NCBI RefSeq assembly: GCF_041435335.1
Contig: NZ_CP108430.1
Location: forward strand, 8,590,001 to 8,654,000
Source: Streptomyces sp. NBC_01283
Lineage (GTDB): Bacteria; Actinomycetota; Actinomycetes; Streptomycetales; Streptomycetaceae
Direction of reading: 5' to 3'
DNA: 64,000 nucleotides
The notes beneath the pieces are model-generated. The model saw nothing but the letters and a program-made list of their open reading frames with translations, searched no databases and was not told where the DNA came from. This document shows, piece by piece, positions 17,027 through 24,981 of the stretch. Numbering within the stretch: position 1 is the stretch's first letter; every line of letters starts with the position of its first letter. Position numbers and translations under genes: made by a program.

Positions 17027-17052
17027 GCCACGTACACCAAGTAAGGCCATTC

Positions 17053-18432
17053 ATGAGTGACTTGCCCGTCTTCCCCTCCGGCTTCGTCTTCGGCGCGGCC
17101 ACCGCCTCGTACCAGATCGAGGGTGCCGCGCACGAGGACGGCCGCGGCCCCTCCATCTGGGACACCTACTGCCACACCCCGGGCCGCGTCGACGGCGGCG
17201 ACACCGGCGACGTGGCCTGCGACCACTACCACCGCTACCCCGAGGACGTGGCCCTGCTGCGCGGCCTGGGGGTCGACTCCTACCGCTTCTCCATCGCCTG
17301 GCCCCGCATCCAGCCCACCGGATCCGGTCCCGCCAACGCCAAGGGCCTGGACTTCTACTCGCGGCTCGCCGACGAACTCCTCGAAGCCGGCATCGAACCG
17401 GCCGCCACCCTCTACCACTGGGACCTGCCGCAGGCCCTGGAAGACCAAGGCGGCTGGCGCGTGCGCGAGACCGCCGAACGCTTCGGCGAGTACACGCAGA
17501 TCGTCGCCGAGCACCTCGCCGACCGCGTACCCCGCTGGATCACCCTCAACGAGCCATGGTGCAGCGCGTTCCTCGGCTACTCCGTCGGCCGTCACGCCCC
17601 CGGCGCCCAGGAGGGCACCGGCGCCCTGGCCGCCGCACACCACCTGCTCGTCGGCCACGGCCTGGCGATGAAGGCGCTGCGCGCGGCCGGTGTCCGGGAG
17701 GCCGGCATCACCCTCAACCTCGACCGCAACGTGCCCGCGAACGACACGCCCGCCGACCGCGCGGCCGCCGTGCGCGCCGACACCCAGCACAACCTGGTGT
17801 GGACGGAGCCGATCCTCGCGGGCCGCTATCCGGCGATCGAGCAGGACACCTGGGGCGAGCTGATCACCCGTCAGGACTTCCGCCGCGACGGGGACCTCGA
17901 TCTGATCGCCCAGCCGCTGGACTTCCTCGGCATCAACTACTACCGGCCGATCGTCGTCGCCGATGCCCCCTACCGCGAGCCCGACCCCGCCCAGCGTGTC
18001 GCCACGGACAACCGCTACCAGGAGATGGCCTACCCGGAGGTGCGGCGCACGGCCATGAACTGGCCCGTGGTGCCCGAGTCCTTCACCGACCTGCTGACCG
18101 CGCTGAAGGACACCTACGGCGAGGCCCTGCCGCCGATCCACATCACCGAGAACGGCTCGGCCGAGCACGATGTCGTGGACCAGCACGGCGGCGTCCACGA
18201 CCCGGACCGCGTCGCCTATCTGCACAGCCACCTGACGGCTCTGCGCGCCGCCATGGACGCGGGCGTCGACGTACGCGGCTACTACGTCTGGTCGCTGCTC
18301 GACAACTTCGAGTGGGCCCTTGGCTATGCCAAGCGATTCGGGATCGTACGCGTCGACTACGACACCCAGCAACGCACTCCGAAGGACAGCTACCACTGGT
18401 ATCGGCAGCTGATCGCGGCACACCGGGGCTGA
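17053..18432 (+). CDS. GH1 beta-glucosidase
   Basis: It starts at ATG 17053, 26 bp after the permease gene, and is 459 residues long. Typical family 1 landmarks are present: 'FVFGAATASYQIEGAAHEDGRGPS', 'YRFSIAWPRI', and 'TLYHWDLPQAL'. The acid/base is Glu167 in TLNEPW and the nucleophile Glu366 in ITENGSA. The C-terminal 'YYVWSLLDNFEWALGYAKRFGIV' is also diagnostic. No signal peptide, so it acts in the cytoplasm on imported beta-linked oligosaccharides, completing hydrolysis after alpha-xylosidase removes xylose. It is the last gene of the xylA-ABC-GH1 string and faces the ROK gene tail to tail with a 56-bp gap. Confidence 0.93.
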   Translation: MSDLPVFPSGFVFGAATASYQIEGAAHEDGRGPSIWDTYCHTPGRVDGGDTGDVACDHYHRYPEDVALLRGLGVDSYRFSIAWPRIQPTGSGPANAKGLDFYSRLADELLEAGIEPAATLYHWDLPQALEDQGGWRVRETAERFGEYTQIVAEHLADRVPRWITLNEPWCSAFLGYSVGRHAPGAQEGTGALAAAHHLLVGHGLAMKALRAAGVREAGITLNLDRNVPANDTPADRAAAVRADTQHNLVWTEPILAGRYPAIEQDTWGELITRQDFRRDGDLDLIAQPLDFLGINYYRPIVVADAPYREPDPAQRVATDNRYQEMAYPEVRRTAMNWPVVPESFTDLLTALKDTYGEALPPIHITENGSAEHDVVDQHGGVHDPDRVAYLHSHLTALRAAMDAGVDVRGYYVWSLLDNFEWALGYAKRFGIVRVDYDTQQRTPKDSYHWYRQLIAAHRG

Positions 18433-18488
18433 CACCCTCCCGGAGCGCGGCGGACCGACGGCGCCAGGCCTCCGACCGGCCCGAGACG

Positions 18489-19733
18489 TCAGTCCGCCAC
18501 GCGCTCCACGTACGCCGCCGGGTCCGCCAGGACCTCGCGCACCACGCGCCCGGCCGCGCCCCGCGCCGCATCACCGGACGAGGACGAGGCACGCAGCCGC
18601 TTGCTGCCCGGCGTCCACAGGCCCGACACCACACGGGAGGTCAGCTCCTCGTCGGCGGCGGGGGCGAGCCACGGCATGAGGTCGCGGAAGACACCGCCCA
18701 GAATCACCGCGTCCGGGTCGATCAGGTTCACCGCACCCGAGAGAACCCGGCCCAGCCGGCGCCCGGCCTCCTCGATCGCATGCCGGGCCTGCGGCTCGCC
18801 CTCACGCGCCCTGCGCTCCAGCTCCGCGAGCCCGGTCAGGCCCGCGCTCTCGTCGAGATCCGCCGCCCGCAACAGCGCCGCCTGCCCCGCGTACTGCTCC
18901 AGACAGCCCCGCGCACCGCAGCGGCACTCGGGACCGTCCGGCTCCACCACCACATGCCCGATCTCGCCGGCGAACCCGTGGGCGCCCCGCAGGAGTTGAC
19001 CGTTGATCACCAGGGCGCCGCCGATACCGATCTCGCCGGTCAGGTAGATGAAGCTGGTCACGCGGTCGTCGCTGTCGCCGAACCACAGCTCGGCCATGGC
19101 CGCCAGGTTCGCCTCGTTGTCGGCGCTGACCGGCAGTGCGCGGTGCGTGGGATGCAGCGCCGTCAACGCCTGCGCGAACAGCCCCTCCACGGCCACCCGG
19201 TTCCAGCCCAGGTTCGGCGCCTGCCGCACCGAACCACCGGAGACCAGGGCGGGCAGTGCCAGTTCGGCACCGACGGGGCGAAGCTTCTGCTCCGCGGCGG
19301 ACTCGATGGCCCGTGATGCGAGCCGCGCCGCCCGCGCCAGGACCGCGGCGGGCGGGGCGCCCCGGTTGTCGGTGCGCTCCACCAGGCGTACGCGCTCGGT
19401 GCCGGCGAGGTCGATCACGCACACCGTCACGTAGTCGATGTTGATCTCGACCCCGAGCCCGGCGGGCCCGGTCCGCGCCACCTGCAGTGCCGTACCCGGC
19501 CGCCCCGCCTGTCCGCTGAACGTCTTGCCCCACTCGGTGAGGAACCCCTCGGTGAGGAGCTGATCCACGAGCGAGGACACCGCGGCCCGGGTCAGCCCCA
19601 CCCGCGCGGCAACCCCGGCGCGCGTCGCCTCACCCGCGTCATGGACCGTGCGCAGCACCAGGCTCAGGTTGTGCCGCCGTACGGTCGCCTTGTCGGCCTT
19701 GGACGGCGCGGCGGACGGATCGTTGCTGTTCAT
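18489..19733 (-). CDS. ROK-family transcriptional regulator (XylR-like, copy 1)
   Basis: The start is ATG 19733 (MNSNDPSAAPSKADKATVRR), giving 414 residues. A longer frame upstream lacks family similarity. An N-terminal winged helix-turn-helix ('ATRAGVAARVGLTRAAVSSLVDQLL') is followed by an ASKHA/ROK sugar-sensing domain. That domain carries 'ADNEANLAAMAELWFG', 'GIGGALVINGQLLRGAHGFAGEIGHV' and the zinc-binding 'CRCGARGCLEQYAG'. ROK repressors of this kind respond to xylose or glucose-type sugars. Adjacent and convergent to the xylosyl-oligosaccharide genes, it is the likely local regulator. A paralogue with the same architecture sits at the second xyl locus. Confidence 0.9.
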   Translation of the reverse strand: MNSNDPSAAPSKADKATVRRHNLSLVLRTVHDAGEATRAGVAARVGLTRAAVSSLVDQLLTEGFLTEWGKTFSGQAGRPGTALQVARTGPAGLGVEINIDYVTVCVIDLAGTERVRLVERTDNRGAPPAAVLARAARLASRAIESAAEQKLRPVGAELALPALVSGGSVRQAPNLGWNRVAVEGLFAQALTALHPTHRALPVSADNEANLAAMAELWFGDSDDRVTSFIYLTGEIGIGGALVINGQLLRGAHGFAGEIGHVVVEPDGPECRCGARGCLEQYAGQAALLRAADLDESAGLTGLAELERRAREGEPQARHAIEEAGRRLGRVLSGAVNLIDPDAVILGGVFRDLMPWLAPAADEELTSRVVSGLWTPGSKRLRASSSSGDAARGAAGRVVREVLADPAAYVERVAD

Positions 19734-19913
19734 CGTGGGTCCGACCCTATGCGAAGGGCCGCGACGACCTGCACAGCTGCGGCTCTGCCTCGGATGCCTG
19801 GGGCTGAAGCGCCGCCCCACGGCAACCACGATGTAGGGGGTGTCAGTGGGCGCGGGGGCGGCAACGCCGGAACTCGGACGCCGGCCTGCCGTCAGGCGCC
19901 TCTTCTCGTACCC

Positions 19914-21437
19914 CTAGAAGAACCCCAGCTTCTTCGGCGAGTACGACACCAGGAGGTTCTTCGTCTGCTGGTAGTGCTCCAGCATCATCTTGTGCGTCTC
20001 GCGGCCGATGCCGGACTGCTTGTAGCCGCCGAACGCCGCGTGTGCGGGGTAGGCGTGGTAGCAGTTCGTCCAGACCCGGCCCGCCTGGATCGCGCGGCCC
20101 GCCCGGTAGGCAGTGTTCATGTCGCGCGTCCACACCCCGGCGCCGAGGCCGTACAACGTGTCGTTGGCGGTCTTGATGGCGTCGTCGAAGTCGTTGAACG
20201 ACGCGACGGAGACGACCGGGCCGAAGATCTCCTCCTGGAAGATCCGCATGCGGTTGTCACCCTCGAAGATGGTCGGCTGGACGTAGTAGCCCCCGGCCAA
20301 CTCGCCCTCATACGTCACTCGCTGACCGCCCGTCAGTACCTTGGCGCCCTCCTGCTGGCCGATGTCCAGGTAGGAGAGGATCTTCTCCAACTGGTCGTTG
20401 GAGGCCTGGGCTCCGATCATCGTGTCGGTGTCCAGCGGGTGCCCCGGCACGATCTGCTCGGTGCGGGCGACCGCCGCCTCCATGAACTCGCTGTAGTGAC
20501 CCTGCTGGACGAGGGCACGCGACGGACAGGTACACACCTCTCCGTTGTTGAGGGCGAACATCGTGAAGCCCTCGAGCGCCTTGTCACGGAAGTCGTCGTT
20601 GTGGTCCCACACGTCGTCGAAGAAGATGTTCGGCGACTTCCCGCCCAGCTCCAGCGTCACCGGCTTGATGTTCTCCGAGGCGTACTGCATGATCAGCCGC
20701 CCCGTCGTGGTCTCACCGGTGAAGGCGACCTTCGCGACGCGTGGGCTGGAGGCCAGGGGCTTGCCCGCCTCGACGCCGAAGCCGTTGAGGATGTTGACGA
20801 CACCGGGCGGCAGCAGATCGGCGACGAGGCTCATCCAGTAGTGGATGGAAGCCGGAGTCTGCTCCGCGGGCTTGAGTACGACCGCGTTGCCCGCCGCGAG
20901 GGCGGGTGCGAGCTTCCATGCCGCCATCAGAATCGGGAAGTTCCACGGAATGATCTGCGCGACAACACCGAGCGGCTCATGGAAGTGGTACGCGACGGTG
21001 TCCTCGTCCACCTCGCTCAGCGAACCCTCCTGCGCGCGGATGGCCCCCGCGAAGTACCGGAAGTGGTCGATGGCGAGCGGGATGTCGGCGGCCAGCGTCT
21101 CGCGTACGGGCTTGCCGTTCTCCCAGCTCTCGGCCACCGCGAGCTGTTCGAGGTTCGCCTCCATGCGGTCGGCGATCTTCCGCAGGATGTCGGAGCGTTC
21201 GGTCGCTGAGGTGCGGCCCCATGCGGGTGCGGCTGCGTGCGCCGCGTCCAGGGCACGCTCCACGTCCTCGGCCGTGCCGCGGGCGATCTCGGTGAAGGGC
21301 TCGCCGTTGACCGGGCTCGGGTTCTCGAAGTACTGACCACGGGCGGGCGCGACGTACTCGCCGCCGATGAAGTGGTCGTAGCGGGCCTGGTAGGAGACAA
21401 CTGCGCCATCGGTGCCGGGCGCTGCGTAACGGGTCAT
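19914..21437 (-). CDS. NAD-dependent aldehyde dehydrogenase (ExaC/AcoD-like)
   Basis: The start is ATG 21437 with GGGAGG nine bases upstream; 507 residues. ALDH landmarks: '[31 protein letters not shown]', '[10 protein letters not shown]', '[11 protein letters not shown]', '[15 protein letters not shown]' (general-base Glu), and the catalytic Cys302 in [13 protein letters not shown]. The second Cys two residues later and '[21 protein letters not shown]' are typical of acetaldehyde dehydrogenases of the ExaC/AcoD type. Such enzymes oxidise acetaldehyde or related aldehydes to acids in ethanol and acetoin catabolism. A GAF-domain regulator resembling AcoR in its sensor half is encoded directly upstream on the same strand, and the promoter holds an 11-bp-spaced direct repeat. 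Confidence 0.93.
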   Translation of the reverse strand: MTRYAAPGTDGAVVSYQARYDHFIGGEYVAPARGQYFENPSPVNGEPFTEIARGTAEDVERALDAAHAAAPAWGRTSATERSDILRKIADRMEANLEQLAVAESWENGKPVRETLAADIPLAIDHFRYFAGAIRAQEGSLSEVDEDTVAYHFHEPLGVVAQIIPWNFPILMAAWKLAPALAAGNAVVLKPAEQTPASIHYWMSLVADLLPPGVVNILNGFGVEAGKPLASSPRVAKVAFTGETTTGRLIMQYASENIKPVTLELGGKSPNIFFDDVWDHNDDFRDKALEGFTMFALNNGEVCTCPSRALVQQGHYSEFMEAAVARTEQIVPGHPLDTDTMIGAQASNDQLEKILSYLDIGQQEGAKVLTGGQRVTYEGELAGGYYVQPTIFEGDNRMRIFQEEIFGPVVSVASFNDFDDAIKTANDTLYGLGAGVWTRDMNTAYRAGRAIQAGRVWTNCYHAYPAHAAFGGYKQSGIGRETHKMMLEHYQQTKNLLVSYSPKKLGFF

Positions 21438-21489
21438 CTTGCTGGCCTCCCGGGGAAGGCTGCCCGCCGTTGGGCAGCTCTCGCCCCGG

Positions 21490-21522
21490 AGAGTAGGAGC
21501 GCGGACGTTGCAGGTACGTTGC
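21490..21522 (-). promoter_or_regulatory. SARP-style direct repeat and -10 box upstream of aldehyde dehydrogenase
   Basis: On the minus strand GCAACGT occurs twice, at 21522-21516 and 21511-21505, start to start 11 bp (one helical turn). Nine bases further downstream is TACTCT (21495-21490), a good TAnnnT -10 box. No recognisable -35 hexamer is present, as expected for activator-dependent promoters. Established knowledge: SARP-family activators bind heptamer direct repeats spaced 11 bp and placed about 8 bp before the -10. The regulator encoded next door has a SARP-like DNA-binding part. Confidence 0.55.
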
Positions 21523-21584
21523 GGAAGCTGACCGTCGGTTCGATTGCCAGGAAACCCCGCACCCACACACTGCGCCCCCGCCCC

Positions 21585-22895
21585 TCAGGCAGGCGTCGGA
21601 CCGGCAGGCATGCGCCCGGCAGGTTCGATCCCCACCCCCTGCCTCACGTTCTTCAGCTCCGCATCCAGCTCCCTGAGCCGCGCCAGCACCGGTGGCGTCG
21701 CCCGGATCTGCGCCAGCGCTCGCCAGACCGGAAGGTCGTCCTCCCCCCACGGGGAGTGCACCCAGTCCGCCAGGAGATCCGGGTCGCGGCGTGCGATGAG
21801 GGCAGCTCGCAGCTGATCGGCGAGCCTGCGCCGCAGCCGGGCCACGGCAGGCGCCTGCGAAGCGGGCAGGAGCGGACCCGCGTACGCGGCGGCGGCCGCG
21901 GTGACCGCCCCCGAACCGAGCCGGCGCTCGACGGCGTCGACATCCGACTCGACCGGCACCGAGATCCTGTAGGGGCGTGACCTCAGCAGCTCCGGCCCCA
22001 GAAGCCGCCGTAGCCGCGCCAGCTCGGCCCGAAGCGTCACCGGCGTCACCGACTCGTCCTCGTACAGCGCGCACAGCAGCTCATCGCCGGTCAGGCCGTC
22101 CGGGTGGCGGGCGAGCAGGACGAGAATCTCGCTGTGCCTGCGGCTCAGCCGCACCTTGCGACCGCCGGTCAGCAGCAGCGCCTCGTCACGGCCGAGCGCG
22201 GTGAGACCCACGGTCTCCGTGTTCGCCATCGGCGGTGACAGCAGGGCCAGTTGAGACTCCGCCGCCCGAGCGACCGCCTGCACGAAGGCGAGGCTGTGCG
22301 GATGCGCCAGTCCGTCGCCCCCGGTGATGTCCACGGCTCCGAGGAGCCGCCCGGTCCGCGGATCGTGCACCGGGGCCGCCGCGCACGTCCACGGCTGGAC
22401 GCGCCGGATGAAGTGCTCGGCCGCGAACACCTGCACCGGCCGGTCCACCGCCACCGCCGTCCCCGGAGCATTCGTCCCCATCGCGGACTCCGCCCACCGC
22501 GCACCCGGCACGAAGTTCATCCGCCCCGCCTTCTGCCGGGTCGCGGAGTGTCCCTCGACCCAGAGCAGCCTGCCTTGTGCGTCGCACACCGCTAGGAGAT
22601 GCTCACCGTCCATCGCGAACGTGCCCATCAGCTCACGGAACAGCGGCATCACGCCGGCCAGGGGGTGCTCGGCCCGATACGAACCGAGATCCCCGTCGGT
22701 GAGCTCGACCGCCGCGCCGGTGTCCTCCGGGCTGACCCTCGCCCTGGCCGAGCGCCGCCACGACTCGGCCACCACGGAACGCACCGGTTGCGTGAGCGTC
22801 CCCGCCTCGGTGAACCTCTCGTGGGCGCGCCGCAGCACCCGCACCCGCTCGGCAGGATCGGCACCGGCTTCCGGCGCCACCCATGCTTCGGTCAA
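21585..22895 (-). CDS. GAF-domain regulator with SARP-like winged helix (AcoR-like sensor half)
   Basis: It starts at TTG 22895, supported by GGGAGG five to six bases upstream; 436 residues. The N-terminal half resembles the AcoR sensor: 'ERFTEAGTLTQPVRSVVAESWRRSARARVSPE', then a GAF domain with 'DAQGRLLWVEGH', 'AMGTNAPGTAVAVDRPVQVFAAEHFI' and 'WTCAAAPVHDPRTGRLLGAVDITGG'. Classical AcoR continues into a sigma54 AAA+ domain and Fis helix. Here these are replaced by a winged helix ('LSRRHSEILVLLARHPDGLTGDELLCALY', 'LRAELARLRRLLG') and a helical C-terminal part similar to SARP/AfsR transcriptional activation domains. Because Streptomyces lack sigma54, this output swap makes sense. It likely activates the aldehyde dehydrogenase gene just downstream, about 150 bp away on the same strand. 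Confidence 0.8.
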   Translation of the reverse strand: MTEAWVAPEAGADPAERVRVLRRAHERFTEAGTLTQPVRSVVAESWRRSARARVSPEDTGAAVELTDGDLGSYRAEHPLAGVMPLFRELMGTFAMDGEHLLAVCDAQGRLLWVEGHSATRQKAGRMNFVPGARWAESAMGTNAPGTAVAVDRPVQVFAAEHFIRRVQPWTCAAAPVHDPRTGRLLGAVDITGGDGLAHPHSLAFVQAVARAAESQLALLSPPMANTETVGLTALGRDEALLLTGGRKVRLSRRHSEILVLLARHPDGLTGDELLCALYEDESVTPVTLRAELARLRRLLGPELLRSRPYRISVPVESDVDAVERRLGSGAVTAAAAAYAGPLLPASQAPAVARLRRRLADQLRAALIARRDPDLLADWVHSPWGEDDLPVWRALAQIRATPPVLARLRELDAELKNVRQGVGIEPAGRMPAGPTPA

Positions 22896-23029
22896 CTCGG
22901 CCTCCCGGGACGGCGATGGGGTGCAGCCATGGTCGCCCCGCGAGCGTGTCCCGACAACCGCTGCGGCACGCGCCCTGACGCGAGCCCGACAAGCGCCTCA
23001 GCGATCGCCGCGGTTCGAGCCGGCCGAGG

Positions 23030-23629
23030 TCAGGCAGAGTTGACCAGGCGGATGTATCGCGTCCAGTCCCAGTGCACCCCTGGATCGGTGTGGTCGGTGC
23101 CGGGCACTTCGACGTGCCCGATGATGTGCTTGCGGTCCTTGGGGATGTCGTACGTATCGCAGATGGCCGAGGTCAGCAGCGCGGACTGCTCGTACATCGC
23201 GTCGGTGAAATACTCGGGCTGATCCACCCATCCTTCGTGTTCGATGCCGATGCTTCGGGTGTTGTAGTTCCAGTTGCCCGCGTGCCAGCCGACGTTGCGT
23301 TCGCGGACGCACTGGGCGATGTGTCCGTCCTTGGAGCGCACCACATAGTGGGATGAAACCTTCTTCGCCGAGTTCTGGAAGATGGCGAGTGTGTCGGCGT
23401 AGGTCTCCTGTGTGACGTGGACGATCACGTAGTCGATGGGGTAGGTGCTGGGGCGGTTGGCGGCCGTGTAGTTGGAGCTGCTCGCCGGAACCCACTCGGC
23501 GAGCGGATAGTCGACCGCCTGAGGCCGGGCCGTGGCGCGGGTGGCGGGGAGGAGCGCGGTGGGGACAGCGGCCAGGGCCGCTCCCTGCAACAGCCTGCGC
23601 CTGCTGGGGAAACGTCTTGCTCGATCCAT
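23030..23629 (-). CDS. Secreted N-acetylmuramoyl-L-alanine amidase (amidase_2 type)
   Basis: It starts at ATG 23629, giving 199 residues. The N-terminus 'MDRARRFPSRRRLLQGAALA' carries a twin-arginine-like signal, cleaved near the ATA/ARP region. The rest is an amidase_2 (PGRP-like) zinc domain. It has 'YVIVHVTQETYADTLAIFQN' (first zinc His), 'SSHYVVRSKDGHIAQCVRERNVGWHAGN', 'SIGIEHEGWV', and 'GTDHTDPGVHWDW' (second zinc His and surrounding residues). It should cleave the amide bond between muramic acid and peptide in cell wall. It lies 38 bp downstream of the formamidase-family gene on the same strand, so the two may be co-transcribed. Confidence 0.88.
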   Translation of the reverse strand: MDRARRFPSRRRLLQGAALAAVPTALLPATRATARPQAVDYPLAEWVPASSSNYTAANRPSTYPIDYVIVHVTQETYADTLAIFQNSAKKVSSHYVVRSKDGHIAQCVRERNVGWHAGNWNYNTRSIGIEHEGWVDQPEYFTDAMYEQSALLTSAICDTYDIPKDRKHIIGHVEVPGTDHTDPGVHWDWTRYIRLVNSA

Positions 23630-23667
23630 GGCTGGCCTGCCTCTCGGTGGGGGGAACCGCTGGATTC

Positions 23668-24681
23668 TCAGTGGGGCAACAGCACGGCCGCCTCTCGCAG
23701 CCGCGCGTGCAGCCCCCGGTGAGTTTCGCGCGCGGGCGGCCACTCCTTGCGGAGCTTGGCCACGCACGTGTAGTTGGTGTCGCAGACATTGGTGAGCGGC
23801 GACTCGACGGTCTGGGTCGCGAACTGGTACGCGTCGAGCTCGCTGAAGCCGTAGTCCCGCACCAGCCACTGCAACAGGTCGGGTTGGGATATTCGGAAGG
23901 CGTCCTCGAGCGGACGTGCCGAGCCGGTGGAGATGATGTGGGTGTCGGACTCCAGGCGCGGCCAGGGTGTGGTGATCCCCTTCAGGAGTTCGACGATCAC
24001 GACTGTGTTCATCGCGCACTCGACGGCGACTCCGCAGGTTTCTCCCTCGCCCTGCGGGGCGTGTCCGTCACCAAGGCTCAGGAGCGCGCCCTCCACGTTC
24101 ACCCCGAGGTGGCAGGTGACGCCTGCCCGCATCTCGGGAATGTCCATGTTGCCGCCGTGAGCATCGGGAACGCGGGCCGAGCGCACCTGGAGATTGGCCG
24201 GTGCGACGCCGACCGTGCCGTGCATCGGATCCATCGGCAGCACGATCTCGAAGTCGCCGTCATGTGCGCTGAAATGTGCGGTGCGCCGGTCCCGGTCGAG
24301 TTGCCATATCCACACGGTCTCGGGCAGCGGAGGCTGGAGCGATGCGGTGGTGTGGGTGGAGGTGAGCGTCCCGAAGAGCGGGACTGTGGTGGACGCCGCC
24401 CAGTCGCGGGCCGGTTCGATCGACACGAAGTGCACGGCTACGGTGTCGCCCGGTTCCGCCCCCTCGACGTGGGAGGGGCCGGTCTGCGGATTCAGGAACG
24501 GGAACTGGCAGAACTCGGACACCAGGTCGTTCTTCGAGCGCACTTTTCCCGCGAAACAGTCCTCCGTGTACAGGTCGAGCACCGTACCCGGAGCGATTCG
24601 CGCCACGGGTGGCGCACCGCCGGACGTCCAGGCGTACTCGCCCGGCTCGGGCCGCACGGTCAGGATCCGGGGCTGGTTCAT
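23668..24681 (-). CDS. Acetamidase/formamidase family protein
   Basis: It starts at ATG 24681 with AGAGGAGAG upstream; 337 residues, cytoplasmic. Family features include 'GTVLDLYTEDCFAGKVRS', 'HVEGAEPGDTVAVHFVSIEPARDW', 'DPMHGTVGVAP', 'GGNMDIPEMRAGVTCHLGVNVEGALLSLGDGHAPQGEGE' and 'CGVAVECAMNTVVIVELLKG'. These match the FmdA/AmdA fold, which hydrolyses small amides such as formamide or acetamide to acid and ammonia. Exact substrate cannot be told from sequence. It is followed closely by a secreted amidase gene; a shared nitrogen-scavenging role is possible but speculative. Confidence 0.9.
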   Translation of the reverse strand: MNQPRILTVRPEPGEYAWTSGGAPPVARIAPGTVLDLYTEDCFAGKVRSKNDLVSEFCQFPFLNPQTGPSHVEGAEPGDTVAVHFVSIEPARDWAASTTVPLFGTLTSTHTTASLQPPLPETVWIWQLDRDRRTAHFSAHDGDFEIVLPMDPMHGTVGVAPANLQVRSARVPDAHGGNMDIPEMRAGVTCHLGVNVEGALLSLGDGHAPQGEGETCGVAVECAMNTVVIVELLKGITTPWPRLESDTHIISTGSARPLEDAFRISQPDLLQWLVRDYGFSELDAYQFATQTVESPLTNVCDTNYTCVAKLRKEWPPARETHRGLHARLREAAVLLPH

Positions 24682-24981
24682 GGCTGGGCTGCTCTCCTCT
24701 GTCGTTCCGTGGGGATCTCGGGACCTCGTGCGGCCCGATGGCCCCGCGACGCAGCCAGCACGGCTTGCTCCCGCCACCTGAATCCCCCGATCCGCAGGGA
24801 CGTGAAACGCCGTCAGGGCGATGGTGTCCCGCGTCAATTACGTTACGGCGACGGCCGGTTGCGTCGGAAGAGCAGCGACTGAATCTGTGTACAGCACCGT
24901 GATTGTGGATAACGCGGTCACTCTTGAGGGTGCCGCGAGGACGACAAACCCGAGGGTGCCGAGGGGATGCCCGGGCCGTAC
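24682..24981. other. Intergenic region without gene
   Basis: About 300 bp between two leftward genes. It likely holds the promoter of the formamidase gene. The only marked site is a single perfect DnaA-box-like sequence, the complement of TTATCCACA, at 24904-24912. No supported reading frame or clear terminator hairpin was seen. Confidence 0.4.

Noticed and set aside
23030..24681. Amidase plus formamidase as a novel nitrogen-scavenging operon
   Set aside because: Only adjacency supports it; the secreted cell-wall amidase and the cytoplasmic formamidase act on different substrates.
24904..24912. Perfect DnaA-box-like site (complement of TTATCCACA), with another at 57406-57414
   Set aside because: Single isolated boxes of the E. 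coli type; a Streptomyces origin has many boxes clustered near dnaA/dnaN, which are absent here.
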